64,000 nucleotides of DNA from Microglena sp. YARC (taxonomy: Eukaryota; Chlorophyta; Chlorophyceae; Chlamydomonadales; Chlamydomonadaceae), in NCBI GenBank assembly GCA_022414725.1, contig CM039462.1, forward strand, positions 75,676,304 to 75,740,303. The letters are read 5' to 3'. Within the stretch, counting starts at the first letter, position 1. The number at the start of each line of letters is the position of its first letter. Below the pieces are notes generated by a model. That model was not told where the DNA came from. It saw only the letters and a list, made by a program, of their open reading frames with translations, and made no database searches. Shown one piece after another: positions 36,683-46,338 of the stretch. Made by a program: the position numbers and the translations under genes.

Positions 36683-36721
<39 letters not shown>

Positions 36722-38310
36722 GGGGGAGAGCCCTCCCCAGGTTTTCTAGGCATGGTGTGACCTATCTTTTTTTCTCCTCCCGTGTATATATATGATATAT
36801 TGATGTATCATCGAGCATGGCCCATGCACGCAACAGATGAGCAGATCCTTACCGCAAGCTGGGCTGTGCTGCTCTTGATATGAGTGGAGATGAAGTCCAG
36901 CACTTGCTCCTCTGCCTCCGCCATGCTCACGGTGCTGCGCAACACATCAATACAAATACATGAATGGGTGCCGGTGTGTGTGTGTGTGCGTGCAACCATC
37001 AATAGGGGGGAGGGGGGGTGGGGTGGGGGGGGGGGGCTGCCAACCCCCTGTCAGTGCTGCAGTGCTGCGCAATACAAAAATACATGAGAACATGAATGGC
37101 ATGCCTTATTACGAGGCGTGAGGTTGAGAAGGCCAGCCCGCTTGCTGTCACTGGGGCCAACCACTAATAGGGGTGGGGGTGGGGGGGGCTGTCAACCCCC
37201 TGGCAGTGCTGCACAATAAATAAATAAATACATAAATAATTAAATAAATAAATAAATATCTCCATAGGTGCCTAAGTCAGACCCTGAGTGATACGGATGG
37301 ATTGAGCCTATGCCCTTAAGTCAAAACAAAAAAGTGTTTTGCCAATAAGTTGCCCAACCACATCAGTTCAACATATAAATACTCGGATTTGGGTTTTCTC
37401 AAATGGTGGGAACCAGGTCATGTGAAACATGCTAATTTGTTACTCAAAGGTTCCCTAAGTCGATACGGGTTTTACGCATGAAGTGATACGGAGCCTATCG
37501 CGACCGAAACAAGCCATTTAAAAAGAACACTGGGTACAAATGTTGTGTAACGTCTTTCCCTGCCAGTAGTTATTACAGAAGGTCTTGGAAGGCAGTACAC
37601 AGGCAGTGCAGTTGAGTACCGACCCCAAAAACACTGATTATTTACATTTCGTGGGTGTCCTAAGTCTAGGTCAGAGCTGCGCAGCCTCAATTGAAATATT
37701 TTGGGCCTCAGGTTTGCTCTATCTTGAGATATAGCGTAGAGAGCAACTTTTGTTTTTTTTGAAATTGAAAATTCGAAATTTTCAAATATTTTTGAAAATA
37801 AATTCAAAAACAAACTTTTTATTAATTTGTCTTCAAACATCCACTTCTGAACTCAGTTTTTGTTTTGGAGTAGATCATTGAAAACACACCCTAATCCTGG
37901 GCCATGGTGTGGTAGGCCACTGGGAGGTGAAATCTTGAGATGTACAGCTATTTCAGTAGATTCCTAGGCCAAGGCTGAAGCGCAGCCTCCGACCTTGTAA
38001 TAGGGGTTTGATAAGCCTTTCTTCCCGAGGTAACTTTCTTCGGAATAGCTCGCGCGGCCTCGTATATGACTCGAAGTGGATTTGTATCACTAATTATCGC
38101 ACATCTGATGTACTGCCACCGGCCTGCCGAACAAGGCTGCTCGCGACCAGATGCGAACGCGGACGAAAAGTAGCTGCGCTCATAGCTGACACCTTCGCGA
38201 ACAATATGAGCCAGACAGAATTCGATTCCGAGCAGTTTGGGTCATGTACGGCTCTGTATCATATTCTTGTATCGACTTAGGGCGTTTTCGGACTTAGGCA
38301 CCTATGGAGA

Positions 38311-38381
<71 letters not shown>

Positions 38382-41300
38382 ACAAATAAATAAATAAATG
38401 GTACGCCTTATTATCAGGCGTGAGGTTGAGGGGTTCAGCCCGCTTGCTTGCACTGGGTCCAATCACTGATCGGGGATGGGGTGTGGGGGGCGGGGGGGGC
38501 TGTCAACCCCCTGGCAGTTCTGAACAAGACGGACAAACTGCATTGGGGTTGGGGGGTTGGGGGGGGTTGGGGGGGGGCAGGGATGGCTGGGAGGTGAGGT
38601 CCAAGGGAGGTGAGCACCAGGGTTTTGCGCAGAGCCCCCCCTTCTGGGGGGGGGGAGCCCCCATGGTCACCGCCTTGTCCAAGTGTCTGTCTGTCTGTCT
38701 GTCTGTCACGTTCCAACACTGGGCCTCGTAAACCCACTCTCCACCCTTTCAAACCTCGGATAGCTCAAACCTCACCGCCAATTGTGAAACCTCTCTCCGC
38801 CAATTTTCTGCGTCGCTTGCGACGCGCCTTGGGCTGGTTTCTAAGGAAATGAACCAGTGTCTATACGAAGCACCGTGGTGATCCTAGCAGCCTTTGGAGT
38901 GCTTCTAGCAGTTTCTTTACCCCCCAAAAATCAACCCCAAAAAGGCACTAAACTCCCATGAAGCACCCTCAATACACTAAGGTGCATAATTTAGCACTTG
39001 AGCTACAAGTGGCAACTTACAGACAAGTCCTAGGCACGTCGCAAGCGACACAGAAAACTGGCGGAGAGTGGATTCGAAATTATTGTCGAGGTTTGAGCTG
39101 TCCGAGGTTTGGAATGTTGGAGAGTGGGTTTACGAGGCCCAGGGTTGGAACGTGACAGACAAATAAACAAACACAAAATCGGACAAAGCGGTGACCCTAG
39201 GGGCTTTGCCCCCCAGAAGGGGGGCTCCGCCAAAAGCCCTGAAGGAAAGAAGAACAGCAAGGGGGGGGGGGGGGGAATGGCACGGAAGTGAGGATCAATG
39301 GTGCTCTGTAGATTCATGCATTATGTGAATGAGTATGTGTGTATGAGTGAGTGTGAGTGTGTGCGTGTGTGTATGTGTGCTTGTCCGGGGATGGGGGGCT
39401 GGGGGCTGGGGTGGAGGAGAGGGAGCATGCCTGTGTGCATGTGCATGTGTGTGCATGTGTGTTTGTGCATGTGTGTGTATGCACGTGTGTGTGCATGTGC
39501 GTGAGTGTGTGGATTGAATGGACAGAGCACCATACATAACATTATCAAGGCAAGACGATGCTAACTCTCAACTATGGAAGGGCCCCTCTGGAATAATAGA
39601 CAGGTGGCCACCTGGGTGGCCATCGGATATGATACCAACAAAAGAATGCACAAATCTGGATATAATAACATAAGGCGAGACGATTCCAAGTCTGAACTAT
39701 GGGAGTACCCCCCCCCCATAACAATGGACAGGTGGCCATCGGATATGATACCAACAAAAGCATGTACCAATCTGGATATAAGAACACAAGGCGAAAAGAT
39801 GCCAAATCTGAACTATGAGAGTGCCCCCCCATAATAATAGACAGGTAGCCATCGGATTCGATGACAACAAAGCATGCGCCTCACTAGTTATAAGAACATA
39901 AGGTGAGTCGATACCAAGTCTGAAATATGGGAGTGCCCCCCCCCCCCCCCCCCCCCCCCCCATAAGAATAGACAGGTGTCCATCAGATATGATACCGACA
40001 AAAGCATGCACCAATCTGGATATAATAGCATAAGGCGAGACGATTCCAAGTCTGAACTATGGGTGGGCCCCTCCAGAATAATAGACAGGTGGCCATCGGA
40101 TTCGACAACAAAAAAGCATGCACCAATCTGGATATAAGAACATAATGCGAGTCAATTCAAAGTCTGAACTATGGGAGAGCCCACCTATAATAATAGACAG
40201 GTGGCCATCGGATTCGACGACAACAAAACATGCGCCATACAAGTTGTAAGAACACAAGGTGGGGCGATACCAAGTCTGAACTATGGGAGGGCCCCCTGTT
40301 CCCACCTGTCCAACACTTTCTGAGAAAGCCCACTCTTGCCATGGTGCTCCTTGCACCACGCGTTCATGTCCTTCAGCACTGACTCATCATGGTGGATCAC
40401 AAGGGAGGGCCCTTCCAGAATAATGGACAGGTTGCCATCAGACACGATGACAGCGATCTCCAGAATCGTGTCCTTGTCAGGCTCCAAGCCTGGCACACAT
40501 GCGATGGATGAATTGTTGATACGTAGTTGCTTTGCAGGTTGGTAGGTAGTGGGGTTTCATGTTTGAATCATGAGGGAGGTCCATTCCAGAATAATGGACA
40601 GGTCACCATCGGGAACAATGACAGCGATCTCCAGAATAATGGACAGGTCACCATCGGGAACAATGACAGCGATCTCCAGAATTGTGTCTTTGTCAGGCTC
40701 CAAGCCTGACACACATGCGATAGATGAATTGTCAATAGGTAGTAGCTTTGTATGTTGGTACCTTGTTTGATTTGCATGTTTGAATCAGCATTTAGATGAA
40801 GCACAAGGAGTGTTCCTGTTTGAAATATAATTCAAATGCAGCACAAGGAGTGTTTGTGTATTAGTCAGCATTCATATGCAGCTCAAGGAGCGCTCGTGCT
40901 CGAAACAGAGTTCAAATGCAGCTCAAGGAGCGTTCGTGTTTGAATCAAAATGCAGATGCAGCACAAGGAGTGTTCGTGTATTAGTCAGCATTCGTATGCA
41001 GCTCAAGGAGCGTTCATGTTTGAATCAAAATGCAGATGCAGCTCGAGAAATGTTTATGTTTGAACCAGAATTCGTATGCAGCTCAAGAAGTGTTCACGTT
41101 TGAATCAAAATGCAGATGCAGCTCGAGGAGTGTTCGTGTTTGAATCAGAATTCAAATGAAGCACCAGAAGTGCTCATGTTCGAATCAGAATTCAGATGAA
41201 GCACGATAAACGTTCAAGTTTGAATCAAAATGCAGATGCAGATCGAGGATTGTTCCTGTTTGAACCAGAATTCTTGTACACCTCAAGATGTCCTCATGTT

Positions 41301-44300
41301 TGAATCAAAATTCAGATGCAGCTCGAGGAGTTTTCATGCTTGAAATAGAATTCAGATGCAGCACAAGGAGTGTTCGTGTATTAGTCAGCATTCAGATGCA
41401 GCTCAAGAAGCGTTCGTGTTTGAATCAAAATGCAGATGCAGCTCGAGGAGTGTTCATCACTGAATTATAATCCAGATGAAGCACAAAGAGTGATCATGCT
41501 TGAACAAGAATTCTTATGCAGCTCAAGAAGTGCTCCTGTTTGAATCAGAATCCAGATGAAGTACAAGGAGTGATCATGCTTGAACAAGAATTCTTGTACA
41601 GCTCTAGAAGTGCCTCTGTTTGAATCAGAATCCAGATGAAGTACAAGGAGTGATCATGCTTGAACAATAATTCTTGTACAGCTCTAGAAGTGCCTCTGTT
41701 TGAATCAGAATCCAGATGAAGTACAAGGAGTGATCACGCTTGAACAAGAATTCTTGTACAGCTCAAGAAGTGCCTCTGTTTGAATCAGAATCCAGATGAA
41801 GTACAAGGAGTGATCATGCTTGAACAAGAATTCTTGTACAGCTCTAGAAGTGCCTCTGTTTGAATCAGAATCCAGATGAAGTACAAGGAGTGATCATGTT
41901 TGAGCCTTAAGGTGCACCATAACTTGAAGGTCCAGGTTTTTGGCAGAGCCCCCTCTTCAAGGGGGCTTGAGCCCCCAGGGTCACCCGGTTGTCCGTGCAT
42001 GTGACCGGATGACCGTCTGACCGAGACGAAGCCTAACACGTCAGCCAACGGTCTTGTAACTAACTCGCTTCCGTTGCAACCTGTCACTCCGTTACGGACA
42101 CTCTCCGCCAATTGTTATTTATAATTTTTTCGCAATATTGTCGTGCTGCATGGTTGTTCTACATGGTGCTGTTGCATCGCTATATGATGGTACTGCATGG
42201 TTGTACTGCATGCTGTTACTGCACAGCTATATGATGGTACTGCATGTTTGTACTGCATGGTGGTACTACATAGCTATATGATGGTACTGCAAGGCATAGT
42301 TGCATCGCTATATGATGGTATTGCATGGTTGTATTGCATGGTGGTACTGCATAGCTATATAATGGTACTGCATGGCATAGTTGCGTTGCCATATGGTCAT
42401 GATACATGGTTGTACTGCATGGTTGTACTGCATGGTGGTACTCTCATATTCCACCTGTCATCTCTAGATCTATCAAAATCTCATATTCCACCTGTCATCT
42501 CTAGATCTATCCATATCTCATATCTCACCTGTCATCTCTAGATCTATCCATATCTCATATTCCACCTGTCATCTCTACATCTATCCATATCTCATATCTC
42601 ACCTGTCATCTCTAGATATATCCATATCTCATGTCTCACCTGTCATCTCTAGATCTATCCATATATCATATCTCACCTGTCATCTCTAGATCTATCCATA
42701 TCTAATGTCTCACCTGTCATCTCTAGATGTATCCATATCTTATATCTCACCTGTCATCTCTAGATCTATCCATATCTCATGTCTCACCTGTCATCTCTAG
42801 ATTTATCCATATCTCATATCTCACCTGTCATCTCTAGATCTATCCATATCTCATGTCTCACCTGCCATCTCTAGATTTATCCATATCTCATATCTCACCT
42901 GTCATCTCTAGATCTATCCATAGCTCATATCTCACCTGTCATCTCTAGATCTATCCATATCTCATGCCTCACCTGTCATCTCTAGATCTATCCATATCCC
43001 ATATCTCACCTGTCATCTCTAGATCTATCCATACCAAAGGGTTCTTCAACTTCCCCTCTTCTGCCTTCAACTTTGCAATGCTCTTCTTCACAATACGGGC
43101 TCGGTGCTCATTTAAGGCTTTCGAGTCCCTGCATCAGGCACAATCGCACAGGGGTTACAAACACAGGCGGGCAAATGAAACATACACGGGTGCACAAGTG
43201 TAACAAAGATGGGAAACAACACAGTCACACAGGGATTAAAAACACAGGTGCACAGGTGTGACAAACTCTGGTGTGGAAGTGAAACAAACAGTGGTATTCG
43301 AGCGTAACAAAGACGAGCACGTTAGTGGGATAATCACTGATGCTCAGGTGTAACAATCACTGGTGCCCAGGTGTAACAATCACTGGTGCCCAGGTGTAAC
43401 AATCACTGGTGCCCAGGTGTAACAATCACTGGTGCACAAGTGAAAGACAAGCTTGCGCTCAAGCATTGCAAACATGAGCACACAAGTGTGACAAACACTA
43501 GTGCACAGGTGTAACAAACACTAGCGCACAAGTGAGAGAAACACTTGCGCTCGAGCATTGCAAACATGAGCGCTCAGGTGTAACAAACACAGTCGCTTAG
43601 GTGTGACAAACACTAGCGCTCAAGCGTAAACAATACAGGCACACAAGTGTAACAAACATAGGAAATAACACAGGCGCTCAGGTGTAACAAACTCTAGCGC
43701 ACAAGTGCAACTAATACGAGGACACAAGTGTAGCACTCACAGGAAATTACACGGGTGCTCAGGTGTGACAGACACTAGCGCACAAGTGCAACCAACATGG
43801 GGTCTTAGGCACTAGCAACTACTGTGGTTTCAAACGTGCATGCTGCAGACATGCTGTATCATAACTAGTAACTGGCATATCATATGATGTAGACCAAAGG
43901 CGAGTATGATATCAAATGATATCATACAAATTACAACATATGATATTGTGTATAAATGGTAACATTAGCCTAGTCAGACTGACTGCATCATATGATATCA
44001 TACGATGACATGATATCATGTGATGACATGATATCACATGCGATCATATTGCCGTTCCCTAATCATAACACACTATCACACACGTCACTACCACTGCAGC
44101 AAACAAGAATGTATTACATTACATTGCATTCCATTTCATTCCATTCCGTTCCATTCTATTCCATCCCATTCCATCATATTCCATCCCATTCCATTGTCAT
44201 CGACAGGCCATTGTTGGCCCAAGGCAATCCCGCTCCTCAACACCCAGGAGGGGTCTTCCAACAAAATCCTCAGAAAATAAAGGCGACATCGAAGCAAGCA

Positions 44301-44961
44301 AGCAAGCAAGCAAGATCGCAGCAAGCAAGTATTATTAGAATTGGACATGCAAGTTGCCAGCTCAGGAACACAGATGTGTCTTGAGGACTGTGTGCGAATG
44401 TGTGTATGTGTGTATGTGAGCTTGTGTGCTTGTGTGTTTTTGTGGGGTTTTGTGTGGTTACGTGTGTTTGTTTGTGTCTGTTTGTCTGTCTGTCTGTCTG
44501 TCTGCCTGTGTCTGAATTTATGTCTGCATATGTGTATGTGTATGTGTGTCTGCATATGTCTGCCTGTGCCTGTGTATGCGCCTGTGTCTTTGCCTGCATG
44601 TGTCTGTGTCTGGATCTGCCTATGTCTGTGCATATGTCTGTGTCTGTATCTGACTCTGCCTGTGTCTGCCTCTGTCTGTCTGCGCCTGAGTCAGTGACAG
44701 TGACAGTGCCAGTGCCTCTGCCGACCCTGAGAGAGTTGAACATAAGTCAGGTTGTGACATCCAGTTCCCCACCCAACCCTCTGCTTTCGACAAATATTGT
44801 ACAATGCATGGGCTGACGTACTTAGGAAGTTTCGCAGGCGTCTTGGCTTGGGGAGCGCTAGATGGTTTTGGGGGTTTGTCAGGCTCAGGCTGTCTATCCT
44901 CAGGCTGCCCGTCCAGAACAGCAAACGCATTCTGTCCTCTGAACAATGATGCAAAGCTCAT
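29389..44961 (-). CDS. ORN: Oligoribonuclease (DEDDh 3'-5' exoribonuclease), six exons
   Basis: Degrades 2-5-nt RNA remnants, finishing RNA turnover; in eukaryotes usually mitochondrial and cytosolic. Exons in transcript order: A 44961-44822, B 43128-43010, C 40489-40306, D 36934-36853, E 30300-30202, F 29532-29389. All junctions are GT-AG, all phases agree, and they give 255 residues. Catalytic residues: D82 and E84 in WIDLEMTG (exon B), D182 in [10 protein letters not shown] (exon E), H229 and D234 in HTALSD (exon F). The spacing closely matches bacterial Orn (from memory D12, E14, D112, H158, D163). Other family hallmarks are [11 protein letters not shown] in C and RRWYP in F. Residue 236 is Trp (DIWES), where most homologues have Arg. 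Residues 1-75 form a Pro/Lys-rich extension. The introns, up to 6.5 kb, contain satellites and transposons. Exons B, C, E and F are each bordered by tandem decayed copies of themselves. Confidence 0.93.
29565..29672. repeat. (GAT)n/(ATG)n microsatellite in ORN intron E-F
   Basis: GATGATGGT-type triplet run, uninterrupted ATG at 29634-29668. Confidence 0.9.
29752..29848 (-). repeat. Decayed extra copy of the ORN exon F 5' end
   Basis: On the minus strand CCATGTCTATCAG|GCACGG aligns with the true acceptor CCATGTCCTTCAG|GAACTT, followed by CCCTCCATGTACAAGACAGC against CCCTCCGTGTACAAGAAAGC. It lies one intron-length upstream of exon F and cannot keep the frame. Confidence 0.8.
29880..30155. repeat. 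Minisatellite of about 60 bp (CCATCCCATACCC units)
   Basis: Five units with CACCCCTCCAAGAAAGACAC in each, inside ORN intron E-F. Not visibly exon-derived. Confidence 0.85.
30301..30925 (-). repeat. Exon-edge array: 10 copies of the ORN exon E acceptor and first codons
   Basis: Units of 62 bp (some 56) directly upstream, in transcript sense, of exon E. Each reads CTTCCTCAG|GGGAACTCCA then TCCACATGGAGCGCTCC, i.e. the acceptor plus codons GNSIHMERS, followed by CTTAACCCTAAACCCTGAAC. The true exon has GNTIHMDRS. In-frame continuation of a copy meets TGA within its own unit. Every full 62-bp unit carries one TTTAGGG. Confidence 0.92.
30953..31152. mobile_element. MITE family A (complete, in ORN intron D-E)
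   Basis: About 195 bp with inverted ends: left CTTTTCAGCTACCAGCAGCA then GCTTCTAGGCAGCTTCCCTG, right CAGGGAGCTGCCTAGAAGCT then GCTGAAAAG. A related complete copy is at 56312-56492. No coding capacity. Confidence 0.7.
31165..31360. repeat. Solo arm of the foldback element family
   Basis: Runs from AAAACTGGCGGAGAGTGT to GAGGGGGCTCACCCCAAAAG and matches the arms of 38620-39248 and the solo arm at 41925-42115 (opposite orientation). Non-coding. Confidence 0.6.
31400..31625. repeat. AT-rich palindromic ATATCGTACGATAT-type repeat
   Basis: Repeated self-complementary blocks such as GATATCGTACGATATATCAT and ACAATATATATTGT; can fold extensively. In ORN intron D-E. Confidence 0.75.
31765..34385. repeat. 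41-bp satellite, about 64 copies
   Basis: Unit CACAGCACCATCATCATCAC then GTGCCAACACATTGTACTTCA, highly homogenised, in ORN intron D-E. Each canonical unit has one CACGTG palindrome. As 41 is not a multiple of 3 and the unit has no stop in any plus frame, all three plus frames are open for over 700 codons. A segment near 33790-34250 repeats the order of variant units at 32080-32500, suggesting a higher-order duplication. Confidence 0.97.
34703..35743. mobile_element. TA-flanked non-autonomous DNA element, copy 1
   Basis: 1041 bp. Left end TCTCCATAATTGCCTAGTC, right end GACTTAGGCACCTATGGAGA (inverted), flanked by TA on both sides. Body matches 37259-38310 in the same orientation (GACCCTGAGTG.TACGGATGG; GCGCAGCCTCCGACCTTGT). 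No transposase frame. TA targets and inverted ends suggest a Tc1/mariner-like or similar partner. Confidence 0.75.
35876..36720. other. G tracts and a two-unit 170-bp repeat in ORN intron D-E
   Basis: G26 at 35876-35901, G38 at 36683-36720. Between them, two units of TAGTCTATTGGCACCACTTT ... TGGGTGGGTGAATGG at about 35990-36330. No exon seen. Confidence 0.7.
37010..37240 (-). repeat. SINE-like repeat with (ATTT)n tail, minus copy
   Basis: On the minus strand, CTGCCAGGGGGTTGACAGCC, a C-rich run, GGTTGGCCCCAGTGACAGCA and CAACCTCACGCCTCGTAAT. (TAAA)n borders it at 37215-37258. Confidence 0.55.
37259..38310. mobile_element. TA-flanked non-autonomous DNA element, copy 2
   Basis: 1052 bp, ends TCTCCATAGGTGCCTAAGTC and GACTTAGGCACCTATGGAGA, TA on each side. 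Lies in ORN intron C-D, so the two copies sit on either side of the 82-nt exon D. Its right end runs into (TAAA)n at 38311-38397. Confidence 0.78.
38311..38520. repeat. (TAAA)n and adjoining SINE-like repeat
   Basis: About 87 bp of (TAAA)n, then a minus-strand copy of the SINE-like family (AGGCGTGAGGTTGAGGGGTT ... GCTGTCAACCCCCTGGCAG). Confidence 0.65.
38620..39248. mobile_element. Foldback-type element with about 200-bp inverted arms
   Basis: The left arm 38622-38840 (GGGTTTTGCGCAGAGCCCCC; GTCACGTTCCAACACTGGGC; CTGCGTCGCTTGCGACGCG) recurs inverted at 39020-39248 (CACGTCGCAAGCGACACAG; GCCCAGGGTTGGAACGTGAC; GGGGCTCCGCCAAAAGCCC). The centre is about 180 bp. No ORF. Solo arms at 31165-31360 and 41925-42115. 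Confidence 0.7.
39300..39520. repeat. (TG)n-rich microsatellite
   Basis: TGTGTG/TGAGTG mixture in ORN intron C-D; open frames are repeat translation. Confidence 0.85.
39570..40300 (-). repeat. Exon-edge array: 6 decayed copies of an ORN exon C segment
   Basis: Units of about 115 bp each contain, in plus orientation, AGAATAATAGACAGGTGGCC (with small changes), i.e. decayed copies of the exon C segment encoding [12 protein letters not shown] (true copy near 40405-40440), followed by AAGCATGCACCAATCTGGAT and GTCTGAACTATGGGAG. They lie directly downstream of the exon C donor in transcript sense. Confidence 0.85.
40562..40725 (-). repeat. Decoy exon C': acceptor plus duplicated 5' half of ORN exon C
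   Basis: On the minus strand GTGTGTCAG|GCTTGGAGCC restarts exon C ([15 protein letters not shown]), then a 42-bp internal segment is doubled ([15 protein letters not shown] occurs twice in series). The frame ends in TGA before any donor. Lies upstream of exon C in transcript sense with a good acceptor. Confidence 0.82.
40780..41905. repeat. 40-bp satellite in ORN intron B-C
   Basis: About 28 units of TGTTTGAATCAGAATTCAGA then TGCAGCTCAAGGAGTGTTCG with variants (some groups form 80-120-bp higher-order repeats near 41480-41900). The TGTTTGAATCA piece also borders the decoy exon C'. Confidence 0.88.
41920..42120. repeat. Solo arm of the foldback family, inverted relative to 31165
   Basis: TTTTTGGCAGAGCCCCCTC ... 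CACTCTCCGCCAATTGTTA. Contains the self-complementary GGGGGCTTGAGCCCCC. Confidence 0.6.
42140..42440. repeat. Minisatellite TGGTACTGCATGGTTGTA
   Basis: About nine variable units with GCTATATGATGGTACTGCA, next to the exon B array. Confidence 0.85.
42453..43009 (-). repeat. Exon-edge array: ORN exon B 3' end and 5' splice donor, 15 extra copies
   Basis: Unit 37 bp. On the minus strand each reads ATGGATAGATCTAGAGATGA then CAG|GTGAGATATGAGAT: codons WIDLEMT, the split Gly base and a consensus donor. The ACCTG landmarks at 42453 and 43008 are exactly 15 units apart, i.e. 16 copies including the one belonging to exon B. Read-through past the first donor soon meets TGA, so only the exon-proximal donor gives ORN. 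Confidence 0.96.
43140..43800. repeat. Minisatellite, AGGTGTAACAA(A/T)CACT units
   Basis: Variable units of about 23-35 bp, e.g. CACTGGTGCCCAGGTGTAAC repeated four times at 43345-43430, in ORN intron A-B. Not visibly exon-derived. Confidence 0.85.
43865..44045. mobile_element. MITE with ATCATATGAT-rich inverted ends (copy 1)
   Basis: CATATCATATGATGT...AAAGGCGAGTATGATATCA at the left and TAGCCTAGTCAGACTGACTG...ATCATATGATATCATAC at the right. The inverted counterpart is at 51865-52000 in the LHC gene. Confidence 0.55.
44385..44710. repeat. (TG)n/(TCTG)n microsatellite in ORN intron A-B
   Basis: TGTGTATGTG grading into TGTCTGTCTGTC and CTGTGTCTGC units. Confidence 0.9.
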
Positions 44962-46129
44962 AGGAATCGTGTGGTCACTAAGGTGAGGGGTAGGCTGTGC
45001 TGCTCTGTCCTCTTCCCCCAGCTCTCGTCACCACTTGGTGATGTATGTTAGTCCAGGGGTGGCCAATTGGGCTCAAGGGCCTGGACAGGTTAATCTTCTA
45101 CTTGCTTGCAGTGACTGCTTAGCTAATTATTTTCCATGCTTCTGTTTCTATTTTGGGGGGTGGGATGAAAGGGGAGGGAGGGGAGGGGCTCAGTGGGTTG
45201 CACTTTCTAGCCAAGAGGGACGTAGGGAACCCAGAAAGAAGACAGAAGACAGAAGACGCGTTAATGTGCGCGTTGGAGATCAGGAAGAGAGGAAGGCGGT
45301 ACGAATGAGGCAGGATGGCTTTTTATCGGCTAAGTTTCTGAATGGAAACTAGGAGGGAGCAGGCTCTTCACGCGTCAGCTTCGGGGATTTCGCCCTGGCT
45401 GCCTTCGACCCGAATTTGAAAGCCGATCTGGCGGTACATCATTACCTGGAGTGGGCAGGATCAGTACCAGGCAGGGGGGCAGGGGCCCCTGGCGGTGGGC
45501 CCCGGGGTGGGCCTGTCAGCGTGGCCCCTGGTACCAGGTGAGGGGAATCCCCCACCGGGAATCCCCTGGCCTGATGATCCCCTGATGATCATCCTACCAT
45601 CCAGACCTGAACTTGGTAGCATACCTTTAGCCTTGAGGAGTTGAGGCTGTCCGCGGTCTGCTCACTATGCCTTGAGCCACGCTGCTGGGCAGTCGTTTCT
45701 CTTGCTTCATTCGGCTCGCTGGTCTCCTCGGCAGGCACAACATCATTCACAGAACAGCCTTATAATAAATAATGATTTTGCAGCCTCGTCATACAACCAT
45801 TGATAGACCAACCATACTTCTGCGCATCTCCTTTGGCCATGTTCCGTAAGCCAAGCCCACTGGCGCCTTCTTTTTTCTTTGCGCGGAGATCACCAGTTTT
45901 TTTCGGAAGCATTAGGATAGATTATTGTGGTGGGATTCCAAGGATAATCAATTATCGTGTGGGAGGACAAATTTCTAGCAGAGTCACTGGGTGGCCTTGT
46001 ACGAACTGCGACACAAAAATCACTTTGGGATTGTCGTAAGGTGGCTTAAAAGGATGATATCTTCCGCAAATCGCTTACGGATTTCCGCAGCAGAGAGTTT
46101 AAGAGTTGCACAAACTCCTTGTACTAGAC
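44962..46129. promoter_or_regulatory. Upstream region of ORN; no gene seen
   Basis: The 5' flank of ORN lies here and must hold its promoter, but no TATA or other core motif is convincing. A G/C-rich patch at 45470-45550 includes paired GGGAATCC blocks. Confidence 0.35.
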
Positions 46130-46330
46130 TCTTTAGCGATTACAATGGTCCAGTGGTAGACCAGATTGCTAAGGAACGAAGCGTCGGGGGTTCGACTCCC
46201 CCTTCGGTCGCTCTTGGCGTTGCAGGTCGTCGTCAACCGCGATGGTAGCTTGTCCAGTTGAGGTAGGAGACCGCTCCCTACCCGCGTACGACGGGCTCCC
46301 TTAACACCACGCCCCACCAGGCGTTATGAT
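46130..46330 (+). mobile_element. tRNA-derived SINE, copy 3 (full length)
   Basis: 201 bp. A-box-like TGGTCCAGTGG at 46146-46156, B box GGTTCGACTCC at 46189-46199 within a perfect 5-bp T stem (GGGGG/CCCCC). The 5' AGCGATT can pair with GGTCGCT after the T arm; the anticodon arm is degraded. Body and 3' end (AGGCGTTATGAT) match copies 1 and 2. Flanked by TACTAGAC at 46122-46129 and 46331-46338. Confidence 0.82.
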
Positions 46331-46338
46331 TACTAGAC

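Noticed and set aside
42453..43009. CRISPR-like regular array
   Set aside because: There are no unique spacers; the whole 37-bp unit repeats and is homologous to the adjacent exon edge in a eukaryotic gene.
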